From assembly GCF_902806455.1 (NCBI RefSeq), contig NZ_CADCWQ010000001.1, forward strand, positions 2,418,001 to 2,482,000: 64,000 nucleotides of DNA, read 5' to 3'. A model generated the notes under the pieces. That model had not been told where the DNA came from and did not search any database. It was given only the letters and a program-made list of their open reading frames with translations. This document shows, one piece after another, positions 27,749-38,512 of the stretch; the first letter of the stretch is position 1; the number at the start of each line of letters is the position of its first letter. The position numbers and the translations under genes were made by a program. This DNA is from Virgibacillus doumboii. GTDB taxonomy: Bacteria > Bacillota > Bacilli > Bacillales > Amphibacillaceae.

Positions 27749-29209
27749 TTAATGGCCAGACGCTTTTGACAGTCCGCCGATACGTGTCTTTAAATGGCGA
27801 CTTTCATCATTCAGCCCCGTATATGTTACGTGAATATTGTTTTCCTCAAACTTCATTTCAATTTTATCCAACGCACCAACTGCTGAATCATCCCAGAGAT
27901 GGGCATGTGTTAAATCTATTTCGACCGCATCAACGGTGTCTGTAAAGTTGAACTTGGCAGGGAAATCACTGACCGACGCAAAGAACAATTGACCTTTCAC
28001 ACGATATACTTTTTTCTGTTCCCTTAAAATAAGCTCTTCTGTTACGTTTATTTTGGAAATTTTTGCCGCAAAGAATATTGCACTCAGCAATACTCCTGCC
28101 AAAACACCAATAGATAAATTATGGGTAACAAGCACAATGGCAACAGTTGTTACCATTACAGCAGCATCCGTTTTGGGAAGCTTATTCAGATTTTTTACAG
28201 ATGACCAATCAAACGTGCTGATTGAAACCATAAACATGACACCGACAAGTGCTGCCATTGGAATTTGCACAACCAATCCGCCCAGGACAATAATTAAAAA
28301 CATCAGGAACACACCTGCTACAAGAGCCGATAATCTTCCGGCACCACCTGATTTTACGTTGATTACCGACTGTCCAATCATGGCACATCCGGCCATACCG
28401 CCGAAAAATCCCGCAACAATATTGGCAATTCCCTGGCCACGGCTTTCTTTATTTTTGTTACTCTCTGTATCTGTCATATCATCAACTATATTAGCTGTTA
28501 AAAGTGATTCCAGCAAACCAACAATTGCCATTGATAAGGAATACGGAAAAATAATCATAAGTGTTTCCAATGTAAATGGAATTGATGGAATTAAAAAAGC
28601 TGGCAATTGCTGTGTCAGTTCGCCCATATCGCCAACAGTTCCAACACCAAGATTACCATATATTGCAATTAATGTTACCACGATGATAGCGACCAATGTT
28701 GATGGAACAGCTTTTGTTATACGTGGAAAAAGATAAATGATAGCTAATGTTAATCCGACAAGCGCATACATGACCCATGTTTCGCCAACGAAATGTTGAA
28801 GCTGCGCCATGAAAATCATAATTGCCAATGCGTTTACAAATCCCACCATTACAGAGCGTGGAACGAATCTCATCACTTTCGCCAATTTAAATATACCAAA
28901 TAATATTTGAATAATACCTGTCAAAATTGTTGCCGCCAATAAATACTGCAATCCATAATCAGCAACCAGATCTACCATCAGCAGGGCCATTGCTCCAGTC
29001 GCTGCCGATATCATTCCAGGGCGGCCTCCGACAAATGCAATGACTACGGCTATACAGAACGCTGCATAAAGACCAATCATCGGGTCCACTCCGGCAATAA
29101 TGGAAAAGGCAATTGCTTCCGGTATGAGAGCAAGTGCAACGACCATGCCAGCCAGCACATCCCCTCGTATATTTCCAAACCAATCCTGTTTTATTTCCTG
29201 TAAATTCAC
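27749..29209 (-). CDS. SulP-family anion transporter with STAS domain
   Basis: A 486-residue SulP permease (sulfate/bicarbonate-type). [20 protein letters not shown] opens the membrane domain of 12-14 helices, with the conserved [20 protein letters not shown] near residue 280. The C-terminal STAS domain covers about 395-480 ([19 protein letters not shown]). Many marine homologues import bicarbonate or sulfate; substrate not determinable. GTG at 29209 is chosen (AGAGGTG upstream). Co-directional with usp. Confidence 0.9.
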   Translation of the reverse strand: MNLQEIKQDWFGNIRGDVLAGMVVALALIPEAIAFSIIAGVDPMIGLYAAFCIAVVIAFVGGRPGMISAATGAMALLMVDLVADYGLQYLLAATILTGIIQILFGIFKLAKVMRFVPRSVMVGFVNALAIMIFMAQLQHFVGETWVMYALVGLTLAIIYLFPRITKAVPSTLVAIIVVTLIAIYGNLGVGTVGDMGELTQQLPAFLIPSIPFTLETLMIIFPYSLSMAIVGLLESLLTANIVDDMTDTESNKNKESRGQGIANIVAGFFGGMAGCAMIGQSVINVKSGGAGRLSALVAGVFLMFLIIVLGGLVVQIPMAALVGVMFMVSISTFDWSSVKNLNKLPKTDAAVMVTTVAIVLVTHNLSIGVLAGVLLSAIFFAAKISKINVTEELILREQKKVYRVKGQLFFASVSDFPAKFNFTDTVDAVEIDLTHAHLWDDSAVGALDKIEMKFEENNIHVTYTGLNDESRHLKTRIGGLSKASGH

Positions 29210-29548
29210 GTAAGCACCTCTTTGCTGTTTTTTCATTTAGTATAGAAACTTCTGCCTTTATTAGAAAAAAACTAAGCTTACACAAAATGCTGGAAGCTTG
29301 CAGTTTTTCTTATACTTTATTCATATAAATTTTCATTTTTTTAAAGTGCAAAAGTAAGTTCCGTTTTTACCAAAGAAGAAGCATACCACAATTATGTTCA
29401 CACTCAAAACTTCATGAAAACGTAGTCATTACGTATTTCCTGCTATTTTCTCTGTTTTTCTTTAAATTGATATGCTATTTAATAAATATCATAAAATATC
29501 TCATTACGCTGATCTCGATTGAATTTCGGTTTACACCTAATGTTTATG
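29210..29548. other. Upstream region of the SulP gene
   Basis: AT-rich spacer. At 29415-29428 TGAAAACGTAGTCA matches the cre consensus except one base, about 205 bases upstream of the start; weak evidence for CcpA control. No ORF seen. Confidence 0.3.
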
Positions 29549-29590
29549 TAAAAAAACAGCTGAATCCATGGCGGACTGAGCTGTTTTAAA
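29549..29590 (-). terminator. Terminator of the M20 peptidase gene
   Basis: Minus strand AAAACAGCTCAG...CTGTTTTTTTAC; stem AAACAGCT/AGCTGTTT. Confidence 0.8.
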
Positions 29591-29597
29591 TCGTATA

Positions 29598-30785
29598 TCA
29601 TTCTATGTCTAAGTAACTGCAAGCAACATGGCCCACTGATTTGGCTGCAACAAGAATCGCATCCTCATCAATATCAAATTTAGGATGGTGGTTAAAGTAA
29701 GGTTGTTCTACCCCTTTTGGCGTACAACCAATATAGAAATAAGAACCAGGGATTTTCTCCAAATAATATGCAATGTCATCAGATGGTGCCATCTTAGGAA
29801 ATTCTTTTACTTCTTTAATGTCATTATCCCTAACCCCATTCAAGGCATCTGCAACAAACGCAGTCAATTCTGGATCGTTGTATAATGGTGGATAGTCCGG
29901 TGTATAAGTAAGTTCGCACGTTACACCGAATAACCCTTCCAACCCATTAACGACCCGATGAAATTCTTCGTCAATAACTTTCTGTGTTTCATCATCTGAA
30001 TAGCGTATATCCCCTTCGATTTCAATGCTATCATTAATCACATTAAAGCTGCCCTTTCCGTCAAATGAACCAATTGTTACGACTCCAGAGTTCATTGGGT
30101 CCACTCGTCGACTGACAATGGTCTGAACTGCTGTTACAAAGTGGGCTCCTGCGACAATTGCATCATTTGCTTTGTGGGGTGAGGAACCATGTCCACCAAC
30201 ACCCTGAATCTTCAATTTAAAATATGTACGGCCATTGAAGGAATAGCCACTATGGTAGCCGACCATTCCTGCTGGTGCCATTGGCAAAACGTGAATACCA
30301 AAAATTGCTTCTAAATCGTCAAGTTTGCCTGAATCTACTACGCTTTTGGCACCACCAGGAGGCTGTTCCTCCGCATGTTGATGAATAATTTTAATGGTAC
30401 CTTTGATTTGATCCCTTAGTTGGATAAGACAGTCAGCCAAAACCAGCAAGTATGCTGTATGGGCATCATGTCCACACGCATGCATGACACCTTCATTGCT
30501 CGATTTAAACGGAACATCTGTCTCCTCATTAATTGGCAAGGCATCAAAATCAGCACGAAGGCCAACTGTTTTACCCGGCAATTCTCCTTTTATGGTAACA
30601 ATGATGCCGTGTCCGTTTCCTACATTCGTTTCGATTTCGACATCCTTTCCTTTATAAAAGTCGGCAATGTAGGCTGCTGTTTTTTCTTCTTTAAAAGAAA
30701 GTTCAGGATGTTCATGTAAATAACGACGAATTTCAATCATCTCATCTTCCCGTTCTTCAAGCATTTTCATTAATTCGTTTCTCAT
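29598..30785 (-). CDS. M20-family amidohydrolase/peptidase
   Basis: A 395-residue M20D-type metal-dependent amidohydrolase. Metal ligands are seen in MHACGHDAHTAY near residue 97, the EEQPPGGAK motif with the catalytic Glu near 137, and FGIHVLP near 160. The lid domain follows (GVGGHGSSPH near 197). The family includes N-acyl-amino-acid hydrolases, hippurate hydrolases and N-acetyl-diaminopimelate deacetylase. It is not in a lysine operon here, so a scavenging aminoacylase role is more likely (inference). AAAGGAG precedes the ATG. Confidence 0.9.
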   Translation of the reverse strand: MRNELMKMLEEREDEMIEIRRYLHEHPELSFKEEKTAAYIADFYKGKDVEIETNVGNGHGIIVTIKGELPGKTVGLRADFDALPINEETDVPFKSSNEGVMHACGHDAHTAYLLVLADCLIQLRDQIKGTIKIIHQHAEEQPPGGAKSVVDSGKLDDLEAIFGIHVLPMAPAGMVGYHSGYSFNGRTYFKLKIQGVGGHGSSPHKANDAIVAGAHFVTAVQTIVSRRVDPMNSGVVTIGSFDGKGSFNVINDSIEIEGDIRYSDDETQKVIDEEFHRVVNGLEGLFGVTCELTYTPDYPPLYNDPELTAFVADALNGVRDNDIKEVKEFPKMAPSDDIAYYLEKIPGSYFYIGCTPKGVEQPYFNHHPKFDIDEDAILVAAKSVGHVACSYLDIE

Positions 30786-31098
30786 TAAGCAATACTCCTT
30801 TCACTAGTCAAAACAAAATTCCCTATCCTATGATTATACATTTTATTCCGTAATTGCTGTTGCATTTTCAACAATCTCAACTGGAACAAGTATAAGAATA
30901 AAAAACAGCAGCAAATATTATAATTCCTGCAGTAGCAGAAATTATAATATTACTTTCCGCTGTTACTGCGCTGTATATAGTTACTGAAATGACTAAGCCA
31001 AAAATATTTCCTGAAAGTACAGAAGCTTCATAACCTGAATTGGGATATCTTCATCAGGCCTGGTATGATCGGTTTTTTGAAAATTATTTTGAGAGCAC
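30786..31098. other. Gap with a possible gene remnant
   Basis: On the minus strand bases 30877-31050 read as a hydrophobic stretch (SVLSGNIFGLVISVTIYSAV, then IIISATAGIIIFAAVFYSYT) with no start codon in frame and plausible continuation only by a frameshift upstream. It may be a decayed small membrane protein gene. The remainder shows nothing. Confidence 0.3.
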
Positions 31099-31140
31099 TA
31101 AAAAACCCATTCCCCCTTATAATAGACGGGAATGGGTAAT
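31099..31140 (-). terminator. Terminator of the acyl-CoA synthetase gene
   Basis: Minus strand TACCCATTCCCG...GGGAATGGGT followed by TTTTTAG. Confidence 0.85.
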
Positions 31141-31156
31141 GATGGTTAAATATTTT

Positions 31157-33124
31157 CTACTTTACACCTTGCTCAGATCTTACGACATTTTTTATATGTT
31201 CCACTGCTTTTGGATCTTCAAGGCCAGTAATATCTCCAGAAACATTTCCTGTCGTAACAACTTCCCTTAATAACCGGCGCATAATCTTCCCGCTAACTGT
31301 TTTTGGAAGCTCCTCTGCAATAACAACTGTTTTTGGAAGAGCAATTTTACCAATATGATGAACGATATTATCCTTAATCTTTTGGTGCAGTTCCTCTGTT
31401 TCACTATATCCATCGGCCGTTCGTACAAATACATAAGGGACTTCTCCCTTAATTTCATCAGGTATTCCAATAACGGCTACTTCAGAAATGCCTTCAACTT
31501 CCAGGACTGCACTTTCCATTTCCATTGTACTTAAACGGTGCCCCGCAACATTAAATGCATCATCTGAACGCCCTACTACCCAGAAATGTCCATCATTATC
31601 AACTAAAGCAAGGTCACTTGTAAAATAGCTGCCCTCCACCTGACTGTAATAAGAATTATAGAATCTTTCGGGTTCTTTCCAAAGTGTACGGCAGAGCATT
31701 GGGAAAGGCTTTCGAATAACTAAGTTTCCAAGTGTGTTCGATTCTACCTCATTACCTTCATCATCTACTACAGCCGCATCCGCACCGAGAAACTGAATGC
31801 TGGCAGACCCTGGTTTCATTGGTGATAACCATGCAGCTCCGGCAAGTGGACAACCCGCAGTTTCTGTTTGTCCCCATGTATTATTGAGATAAATTTTTTC
31901 TTTACCTAATACTTCATATGTCCAATGCCATGTTTCGGGATCAAACGGCTCCCCGACAAGTGTAATAACTTCAAGGCAGGATAAGTCATATTTGTTAAGC
32001 GTTTCTTCACCCAAACTTTTTAACATACGCAGTGCGGTTGGTGCGGTGAATAATTTATTTACACGGTACTTTTCAATCATTTGGTAAAAGCGATCTTTTG
32101 TTGGATAATCCAATGCACCTTCATAAACGACCGTCGTTACACCATTTGCTAAAGATCCAACAATTCCCCAAATATGCATGGTTAACCAGCCAACATCGGC
32201 AGAACACCAGAATACATCATCCTCTTTGTGATCTAAATGGTATTTTGCATAGATGTAGTTTTGAATGACAAATGCCATCGCAGAATGGACAACACCTTTT
32301 GGTTTACCAGTCGTACCGCTGGTATAAAATACAATTCCCGGGTCATTTGCTTCTAGTCGTTCTGGTTCACAATCAATACTTTCATTTTTTGTGAGTTCAT
32401 GCCACCAGTAATCCCTTCCATTTTCCATATATGGTTGTGTACCCAGCCGGTCAACAACGACGACAGCCTTCACGGAAGGAATATCCGTTACCACCTGATC
32501 TACCTTCTCCTTCAATGTAACGATATTTCCTCTTCGTTTTGTCGCATCCCCGGTTACGACAACTTTTGGTTCGAAGTTAACAAGACGGTCTTTCAACGCG
32601 TTTTCTGAAAAACCGGAGAATATGGAATTATAGACTGCTCCAATACGGAAGCAGGCTAATACTGCAATAAATGACTCGGCAAGGTTTGGCAGATAAATAG
32701 CGACACCATCACCTTTTTTAACTCCAAACGATTTTAAAACATTTGCAAAACGATTCACCTCTGCAAGCAGCATATTATACGTATAAAAATCAGATTCACC
32801 GGTTTCACTTTCCCATATAAGAGCAGTTCTGTTCCCGGCTCCATTTTCTATGTGACGATCTAATAAATTGATGGACGGATTACTTATTCCACCCACAAAA
32901 TACTTGAAATCCGGAAGTTCTCCAGTCATTGTTTCTGTCCAAGGCTCGTACCACTCAAGTTCTCTGGCTACACTATCCCAGAATGCACTTGGGTCTTTAT
33001 GGGACTGTTCGAGCAGTTCCTGAAAAGCTTGACTGCTCCCAATTGATGTTTCGCGCTCCTTTTTCTCGTCCGGATAAATAAGTTCACTGTTGTTAACTAC
33101 CTGTAGAATTCCGTTAATATCCAC
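31157..33124 (-). CDS. Acetyl/acetoacetyl-CoA synthetase-type AMP-forming ligase
   Basis: A 655-residue ANL-superfamily acyl-CoA synthetase. The N-terminal FWDSVARELEWYEPW is the ACAS-type start. The P-loop YTSGTTGKPKG is near residue 267, then NTWGQTETAG near 415, SDLALVDNDGHFWVVGRSDD near 525 and the acetylatable lysine segment PKTVSGKIMRR near 620. It activates acetate or a related short acid to its CoA ester. The group includes AcsA, PrpE-propionyl and acetoacetyl-CoA synthetases; acetate is most likely. GTG start with GAGGAGG. A cre and a CodY-like box lie upstream. Confidence 0.88.
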   Translation of the reverse strand: MDINGILQVVNNSELIYPDEKKERETSIGSSQAFQELLEQSHKDPSAFWDSVARELEWYEPWTETMTGELPDFKYFVGGISNPSINLLDRHIENGAGNRTALIWESETGESDFYTYNMLLAEVNRFANVLKSFGVKKGDGVAIYLPNLAESFIAVLACFRIGAVYNSIFSGFSENALKDRLVNFEPKVVVTGDATKRRGNIVTLKEKVDQVVTDIPSVKAVVVVDRLGTQPYMENGRDYWWHELTKNESIDCEPERLEANDPGIVFYTSGTTGKPKGVVHSAMAFVIQNYIYAKYHLDHKEDDVFWCSADVGWLTMHIWGIVGSLANGVTTVVYEGALDYPTKDRFYQMIEKYRVNKLFTAPTALRMLKSLGEETLNKYDLSCLEVITLVGEPFDPETWHWTYEVLGKEKIYLNNTWGQTETAGCPLAGAAWLSPMKPGSASIQFLGADAAVVDDEGNEVESNTLGNLVIRKPFPMLCRTLWKEPERFYNSYYSQVEGSYFTSDLALVDNDGHFWVVGRSDDAFNVAGHRLSTMEMESAVLEVEGISEVAVIGIPDEIKGEVPYVFVRTADGYSETEELHQKIKDNIVHHIGKIALPKTVVIAEELPKTVSGKIMRRLLREVVTTGNVSGDITGLEDPKAVEHIKNVVRSEQGVK

Positions 33125-33219
33125 TTTAATCCTCCTCGTTGTTATTATTAATCCAATTCCTTTGTACAGTTATTGAATCACATGTCTCGCTTGTCTGTTA
33201 TATAATTTTTATTATAAAC

Positions 33220-33234
33220 AATTTTCTGTATATT
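33220..33234. promoter_or_regulatory. CodY-like box upstream of the acyl-CoA synthetase
   Basis: AATTTTCTGTATATT matches the CodY consensus AATTTTCWGAAAATT at 13 of 15 positions. It abuts a cre site. From memory B. subtilis acsA is controlled by both CcpA and CodY. Confidence 0.45.
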
Positions 33235-33247
33235 GTAAACGGTATCA
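33234..33247. promoter_or_regulatory. cre (CcpA) site
   Basis: TGTAAACGGTATCA matches the cre consensus TGWAANCGNTNWCA at every defined position, about 110 bases upstream of the acyl-CoA synthetase start. Supports carbon catabolite repression of acetate use. Confidence 0.75.
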
Positions 33248-33429
33248 TTTAATGGTTTTCAGTCACTTCTTGGAGAGAAGTTAGGGTCATCTTGTTCCAA
33301 TCCGTTCCATGGTATCTGGGGGCAACTATAATTTTATCGCGTATTTGGAAATTTCTACAACAAACAATATTCGTCTTCTACTTGCATTTCATAACATTGA
33401 ACTATATAATAAATAAAAATTCAATAGTA

Positions 33430-33632
33430 TTAGTGATGAAGAAGTGATAGTACAATTGCCCGCTGGATGGTAGAGAGCTTGTGGCTGGTGAAAACAAGTA
33501 CCAAGGTATATTGGAATTGGGCTTTGGAGCTTTTTTGAAAATGAGAGATTCCGCCAATCAAATCGGAATAAATAGGGTGGCACCGCGGTTCATTCGTCCC
33601 TTTTCAGCAGGGATAAATGAGCTTTTTTTAAT
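33430..33632 (+). promoter_or_regulatory. T-box leader of trpS
   Basis: The T-box core AGGGTGGCACCGCGG is at 33575-33589. It is followed by a terminator hairpin whose 5' arm starts at GTTCATTCGTCCC and 3' arm at GGGATAAATGAGC, then TTTTTTT. Upstream lies a stem-I-like region; UGG triplets in ATTGGAATTGGGCTTTGGAG are candidates for the Trp specifier. Uncharged tRNA-Trp would pair and favour antitermination. The trpS start is 61 bases downstream. Confidence 0.92.
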
Positions 33633-33689
33633 TGATCTGTTCATAGGCTGATTAAGTTCATTTTTCCCAAAAAGAGAAATGGAGTGTAG

Positions 33690-34688
<999 letters not shown>

Positions 34689-34693
34689 ATTGT

Positions 34694-34731
34694 TTGAGAG
34701 CACTTCCTCGTGTGGAGGGAGTGCTTTATTG
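34694..34731 (+). terminator. Terminator of trpS
   Basis: GAGCACTTCCTC pairs with GAGGGAGTGCTT, then TATT. Confidence 0.75.
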
Positions 34732-34750
34732 ATGGTCAGCATATTCTTTG

Positions 34751-34910
34751 TGCTTCTCCTGATAAATCTGTTCTTCTCCTGATAAATCCATTCTTCTCCT
34801 GATAAATCCGTGCTTCTCCTGATAAATTCGTTCTTCTCCTGATAAATCTGTTCTTCTCCTGATAAATCCATTCTTCTCCTGATAAATCCGTTCTTCTCCT
34901 GATAAATCTC
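34751..34910. repeat. 20-bp tandem repeat array, eight units
   Basis: Units start at 34751, 34771, 34791, 34811, 34831, 34851, 34871 and 34891, each (T/G)(T/G)CTTCTCCTGATAAATCYG, with small changes at two or three positions. Located between the convergent trpS and yjbA terminators. Translated frames across it are repeat artefacts. Confidence 0.95.
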
Positions 34911-34924
34911 CACATCTCTCTACC

Positions 34925-34965
34925 AAAAAAGGATAGCCCGCCTGACAATGGCGGGCTATCCTTTT
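34925..34965 (-). terminator. Terminator of yjbA
   Basis: AAGGATAGCCCGCC and GGCGGGCTATCCTT form a perfect 14-bp stem; T-runs on both sides. Confidence 0.9.
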
Positions 34966-35728
34966 ACTGCTGCTTTGATTTATTTTTCTCAGGTGCCTGC
35001 TCCAATTCCCACATTCTTTCCAGGAATGGCTGCCCCTTAATCATTTTGGCACACAATTCCTCGTGCCCATTGCTCCAGCCGTATTTGACACCTTCATATA
35101 ACGTTTCCCATACTTTTTCCTTGTCCATATACCTGAGGAAGGGGTATTGCTTTGGATCCCATTCAGTGAGCCAGTAACGAAGCTCTTCCAGGTTATTGGC
35201 GGTCCTCAGCTGGTCAAGGGCAATCATCAGCAGCTGTTTCAATTGACGTTCCCTGCGCGTCAGTCCATGGATAAGTTCAGGGGCCATGGAGAGCATATGG
35301 TATTCTTTTTCATCAGCTGCACTTTCATCAAATTTAAACGATTCGGGTTTGGTTGTCTTGATCATATCAAATACAAGTTGTTCCTGCCGTGGGATTAATC
35401 TGCTCTTTCGTATTGGAACCTGATATCCGATTGTATCAAACGCAATGATATCATTACCGTCCGTAACAACACATGCGAAGTCAAGCACCGTCCGCTCGTG
35501 GCCTTTACGTACATACGCACGTTTGTATATCATGTCGAGCAGGCTTTTAGGCAAATCACTCATATCATTTTCAATATAGTTATAAAGCACTTCTGATATG
35601 TATAACAATGGAACCTGATCCAACAACTCAATTCCATCCTCTTTTCGCCATTCATGATAATGGCAAACACTGTATCCGTTTTCCTCACCTTCAAACCAAT
35701 TTACCCATACATCGTGTAAATACAACAT
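34964..35728 (-). CDS. yjbA: UPF0736 protein YjbA
   Basis: A 254-residue conserved cytosolic protein of UPF0736, with the typical start [19 protein letters not shown] and the long acidic/aromatic body. Function unknown. ATG at 35728 is used because GAGGG lies eight bases upstream. Its place next to trpS matches B. subtilis yjbA-trpS. Confidence 0.88.
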   Translation of the reverse strand: MLYLHDVWVNWFEGEENGYSVCHYHEWRKEDGIELLDQVPLLYISEVLYNYIENDMSDLPKSLLDMIYKRAYVRKGHERTVLDFACVVTDGNDIIAFDTIGYQVPIRKSRLIPRQEQLVFDMIKTTKPESFKFDESAADEKEYHMLSMAPELIHGLTRRERQLKQLLMIALDQLRTANNLEELRYWLTEWDPKQYPFLRYMDKEKVWETLYEGVKYGWSNGHEELCAKMIKGQPFLERMWELEQAPEKNKSKQQ

Positions 35729-35864
35729 AAAAACAACCCTCACTTGTACACTTTTAAATTAGTTTTTCATCTGTCACTTTTCGGTGTTTGAAAGCTTTTC
35801 ATAATGAATTCATTTAGGATACATTATGACCATCATTCAAAAAATTATTCGATGTTCGGGAAGT

Positions 35865-36071
35865 TTACATGTTATTTGGATAACGAAAAAGTGCGATTGC
35901 CATTAATAAAAAGCCGATTGGCAAAAAATAACATTCAATCCTGCCTGAAATAAATACAAAATAATCTGCCCAGGAAATCCCTGCAGGCAAAAAGTTCATG
36001 TAAGCTATTGTTGTTACACCACCCGTAACAGCCAGTCCAAACCCAATTAAAAAGAGAAACAAGAAACCCAT
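35865..36071 (-). CDS. Small membrane protein, unknown function
   Basis: A 68-residue protein with two hydrophobic helices, the first starting MGFLFLFLIGFGLAVTGG and the second near the C-terminus (IECYFLPIGFLLMAIALF). A short loop has YMNFLPAGISWADYF. GGTGAGA precedes the ATG. It lies alone between yjbA and fabF. No family name recognised. Confidence 0.65.
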   Translation of the reverse strand: MGFLFLFLIGFGLAVTGGVTTIAYMNFLPAGISWADYFVFISGRIECYFLPIGFLLMAIALFRYPNNM

Positions 36072-36158
36072 TCTATCTCACCATCCAAGCCTGTCCAATC
36101 TATTTCTATTATTTTATGAGTGAGATAGAAAAAAATGATTTATTTTCATTTACCATCT

Positions 36159-36192
36159 AAAAAAGACTGACCGCAATAAGCAGTCAGTCTTC
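36159..36192 (-). terminator. Terminator of fabF
   Basis: Minus strand AAGACTGACTGC...GGTCAGTCTTTTTTAG; 21 bases past the fabF stop. Confidence 0.85.
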
Positions 36193-36212
36193 CAATTCAG
36201 CTGTCTTTCATA

Positions 36213-37451
36213 TTAACTATATTTTTTAAAAATAAGTGCGACATTGTGTCCCCCAAATCCGAGTGAGTTGCTGACAACAACGTCCACATCCTGTTTTCTT
36301 GATTCGTTCGGTACATAATCAAGATCACAATCCGGATCAGGTGTCTCATAATTTACAGTTGCCGGCAAAACATTATCGGTAATTGATTTAATGGCAATTA
36401 ACGATTCAATTCCGCCTGCTGCTCCAAGCAAATGCCCCGTTACCCCTTTTGTTGATGAAACAGCGAGTTCGGAAGCATGATCACCAAATACCGTTTTGAT
36501 TGCTATTGTTTCGTACTTATCATTAAGGGCTGTACTTGTTCCATGTGCATTAACATAATCAACATCAGTTGCCTGGATTCCCGCATCATCAATGGCCTGT
36601 TGCATCGCACGTGCCGCTCCTTCACCATTCTCAGCAGGAGCTGTAACATGGTATGCATCGCCTGTTGCACCATATCCGACAATTTCACCGTATATATGTG
36701 CACCTCTTTCTTGCGCTGATTCCAGTGTTTCCAGTACCATGATACCCGAACCTTCACCCATTACAAAGCCGTCACGGTTTTTGTCAAACGGGCGACTTGC
36801 CGTTTTTGGATCCTCATTTAATGACAATGCTTTGGCCGAACAGAATCCTGCAAATGCCATATTTGAAATAGGTGCCTCTGTACCACCTGCAATGATGTAG
36901 TCTGCATCACCACGCTGAATTGTTTTGAATGCATCACCAATCGAACTTGCACCCGAAGCACATGCTGTTGTTGAACAAGAGTTGATGCCCTTTGCGCCAA
37001 GCTGAATGGATACCTGGCCTGCAGCCATATCAGGAATCATCATTGGTACGAAAAACGGACTTACACGACGGGGACCCTTTTCAAGAAATTTCGTGTGCTG
37101 GTCTTCCCATGTCTGCATGCCGCCGATACCTGAACCGATCCAGACACCAACACGATTGGCATTACTTTCATCAATAGTCAAATTCGCATCGTCAACTGCC
37201 ATCCTCGCAGCTGCGACTGCATACTGTGTGAATGGGTCCATCTTCCTGGCGTCTTTTTTGTCCATATAATTTGTTGGGTCAAAGTCTTTTACTTCAGCAG
37301 CAACTTTTGCGGGAAAAGCGTCTTTATTTACCTTTGTTACAAAATCTATTCCGGAATTTCCCGCAACAATATTATCCCACATCGTTTCAACATCATTTCC
37401 AACGGGGGATATTGCACCAAGTCCCGTAACTACTACTCTTTTTTGTTCCAT
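36213..37451 (-). CDS. fabF: Beta-ketoacyl-ACP synthase II
   Basis: A 412-residue condensing enzyme that elongates acyl-ACP with malonyl-ACP. The active-site Cys is at residue 164 ([11 protein letters not shown]), with catalytic His in YVNAHGTST near 303 and [12 protein letters not shown] near 340. AGGAGGAG precedes the ATG. It follows fabH by 32 bases, forming the fabH-fabF operon controlled by the FapR-like operator upstream of fabH. Confidence 0.96.
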   Translation of the reverse strand: MEQKRVVVTGLGAISPVGNDVETMWDNIVAGNSGIDFVTKVNKDAFPAKVAAEVKDFDPTNYMDKKDARKMDPFTQYAVAAARMAVDDANLTIDESNANRVGVWIGSGIGGMQTWEDQHTKFLEKGPRRVSPFFVPMMIPDMAAGQVSIQLGAKGINSCSTTACASGASSIGDAFKTIQRGDADYIIAGGTEAPISNMAFAGFCSAKALSLNEDPKTASRPFDKNRDGFVMGEGSGIMVLETLESAQERGAHIYGEIVGYGATGDAYHVTAPAENGEGAARAMQQAIDDAGIQATDVDYVNAHGTSTALNDKYETIAIKTVFGDHASELAVSSTKGVTGHLLGAAGGIESLIAIKSITDNVLPATVNYETPDPDCDLDYVPNESRKQDVDVVVSNSLGFGGHNVALIFKKYS

Positions 37452-37483
37452 TTGGTACTCCTCCTATGACGAATACTGTTAAT

Positions 37484-38422
37484 TTACCTGCCCCAGCGGA
37501 GTGCGATTGCGCCCCATGTTAAACCTCCGCCGAATCCTACCATCACGATTAAATCATTATCTTTTATTTTACCATTTTTAACTTCTTCGGATAAAGCAAT
37601 TGGAATGGAAGCTGATGAATTATTTCCGTATTTTTTGATGGATGTCGCCATCTTATCTTCGGAAATGCCTAACCGTTCGCGTGCCGCTTCCATAATTCGG
37701 ATATTTGCCTGATGCGGAATCAGGTAATCAACATCCTCTTTATTATAGCCAAGTTGTTCAATGACATTTACCGATGATTCCGGCATTTGGCGAACAGCAA
37801 ATTTGAATACTTCGCGCCCATTCATCTGTAAATGATCTTGTTCATCCTGATAAAGTTCTTTTCCGCCTGAACCGTCAGCACCCAATTCAAATGAAAGAAT
37901 GCCTTTCCCTTCAGATACCGGGCCAACAACAGCCGCTCCGGCCCCGTCACCAAACAGGACACACGTATTCCGATCAGACCAGTCTGTAATCTTGGACAGT
38001 TTTTCTACACCTACAACCAAAATATTTTTATAGGCATTTGTTTCGATAAACTGTTTGGCCGTTGCCACGCCGTACATAAATCCTGAACAGGCAGCACTGA
38101 TATCCATTGCAGCAACCTTTCCCGCACCAAGCCGCTCCTGCAGCATACATGACACAGAAGGAAATGGTGTATCCGGTGTAACCGTTGCGACCAGTATCAT
38201 ATCGATATCTTCTGCCTTCATATTTGCTTCTTCCAATGCATTTTGGGCAGCGAAAAAAGCCATGTCGGATGTATCTGTATTATCGTCAGCGATTCTTCTT
38301 TCTTCAATTCCTGTTCTTGTTCGGATCCACTCATCACTTGTATCCACGATTTTTTCCAAATCCTTATTTGTAACCACGTTGGTTGGAACGTAATGTCCTG
38401 TGCCTAAAACCCCAACATTCAT
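37484..38422 (-). CDS. fabH: Beta-ketoacyl-ACP synthase III
   Basis: A 312-residue initiation condensing enzyme that joins a short acyl-CoA primer (branched primers in Bacilli) with malonyl-ACP. Active-site Cys at residue 112 (ISAACSGF), His in [10 protein letters not shown] near 237 and Asn in YGNNSSAS near 268. AAGGGGATG precedes the ATG. A SigA-type promoter and FapR operator lie 40-80 bases upstream. Confidence 0.96.
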   Translation of the reverse strand: MNVGVLGTGHYVPTNVVTNKDLEKIVDTSDEWIRTRTGIEERRIADDNTDTSDMAFFAAQNALEEANMKAEDIDMILVATVTPDTPFPSVSCMLQERLGAGKVAAMDISAACSGFMYGVATAKQFIETNAYKNILVVGVEKLSKITDWSDRNTCVLFGDGAGAAVVGPVSEGKGILSFELGADGSGGKELYQDEQDHLQMNGREVFKFAVRQMPESSVNVIEQLGYNKEDVDYLIPHQANIRIMEAARERLGISEDKMATSIKKYGNNSSASIPIALSEEVKNGKIKDNDLIVMVGFGGGLTWGAIALRWGR

Positions 38423-38460
38423 AAAGACATCCCCTTATATTCTAATATTAATATCAATTA

Positions 38461-38477
38461 TTATGACTTGGTACTAA
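38461..38477. promoter_or_regulatory. FapR operator
   Basis: On the minus strand TTAGTACCAAGTCATAA, matching the FapR box style TTAGTACCTNGTCNTAA known from fatty-acid genes. It lies immediately downstream of the -10 of the fabH promoter, so FapR would block initiation until malonyl-CoA rises. Confidence 0.8.
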
Positions 38478-38505
38478 TTTTAATGCATTCTAATTCCATA
38501 TGCAA
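38477..38505 (-). promoter_or_regulatory. SigA-type promoter of fabH-fabF
   Basis: Minus strand TTGCAT (38500-38505) and TAAAAT (38477-38482), spacing 17 bases. Confidence 0.7.
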
Positions 38506-38512
38506 GAAAATC

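Noticed and set aside
28053..28736. Plus-strand 227-residue ORF
   Set aside because: Complement of the SulP gene; composition is typical of an antisense shadow.
29415..29428. cre site before the SulP gene
   Set aside because: One mismatch at a defined position and about 205 bases from the start; kept only as a weak note.
30877..31050. Small hydrophobic minus-strand ORF between the M20 and acyl-CoA synthetase genes
   Set aside because: No start codon in frame and continuity needs a frameshift; mentioned only as a possible remnant.
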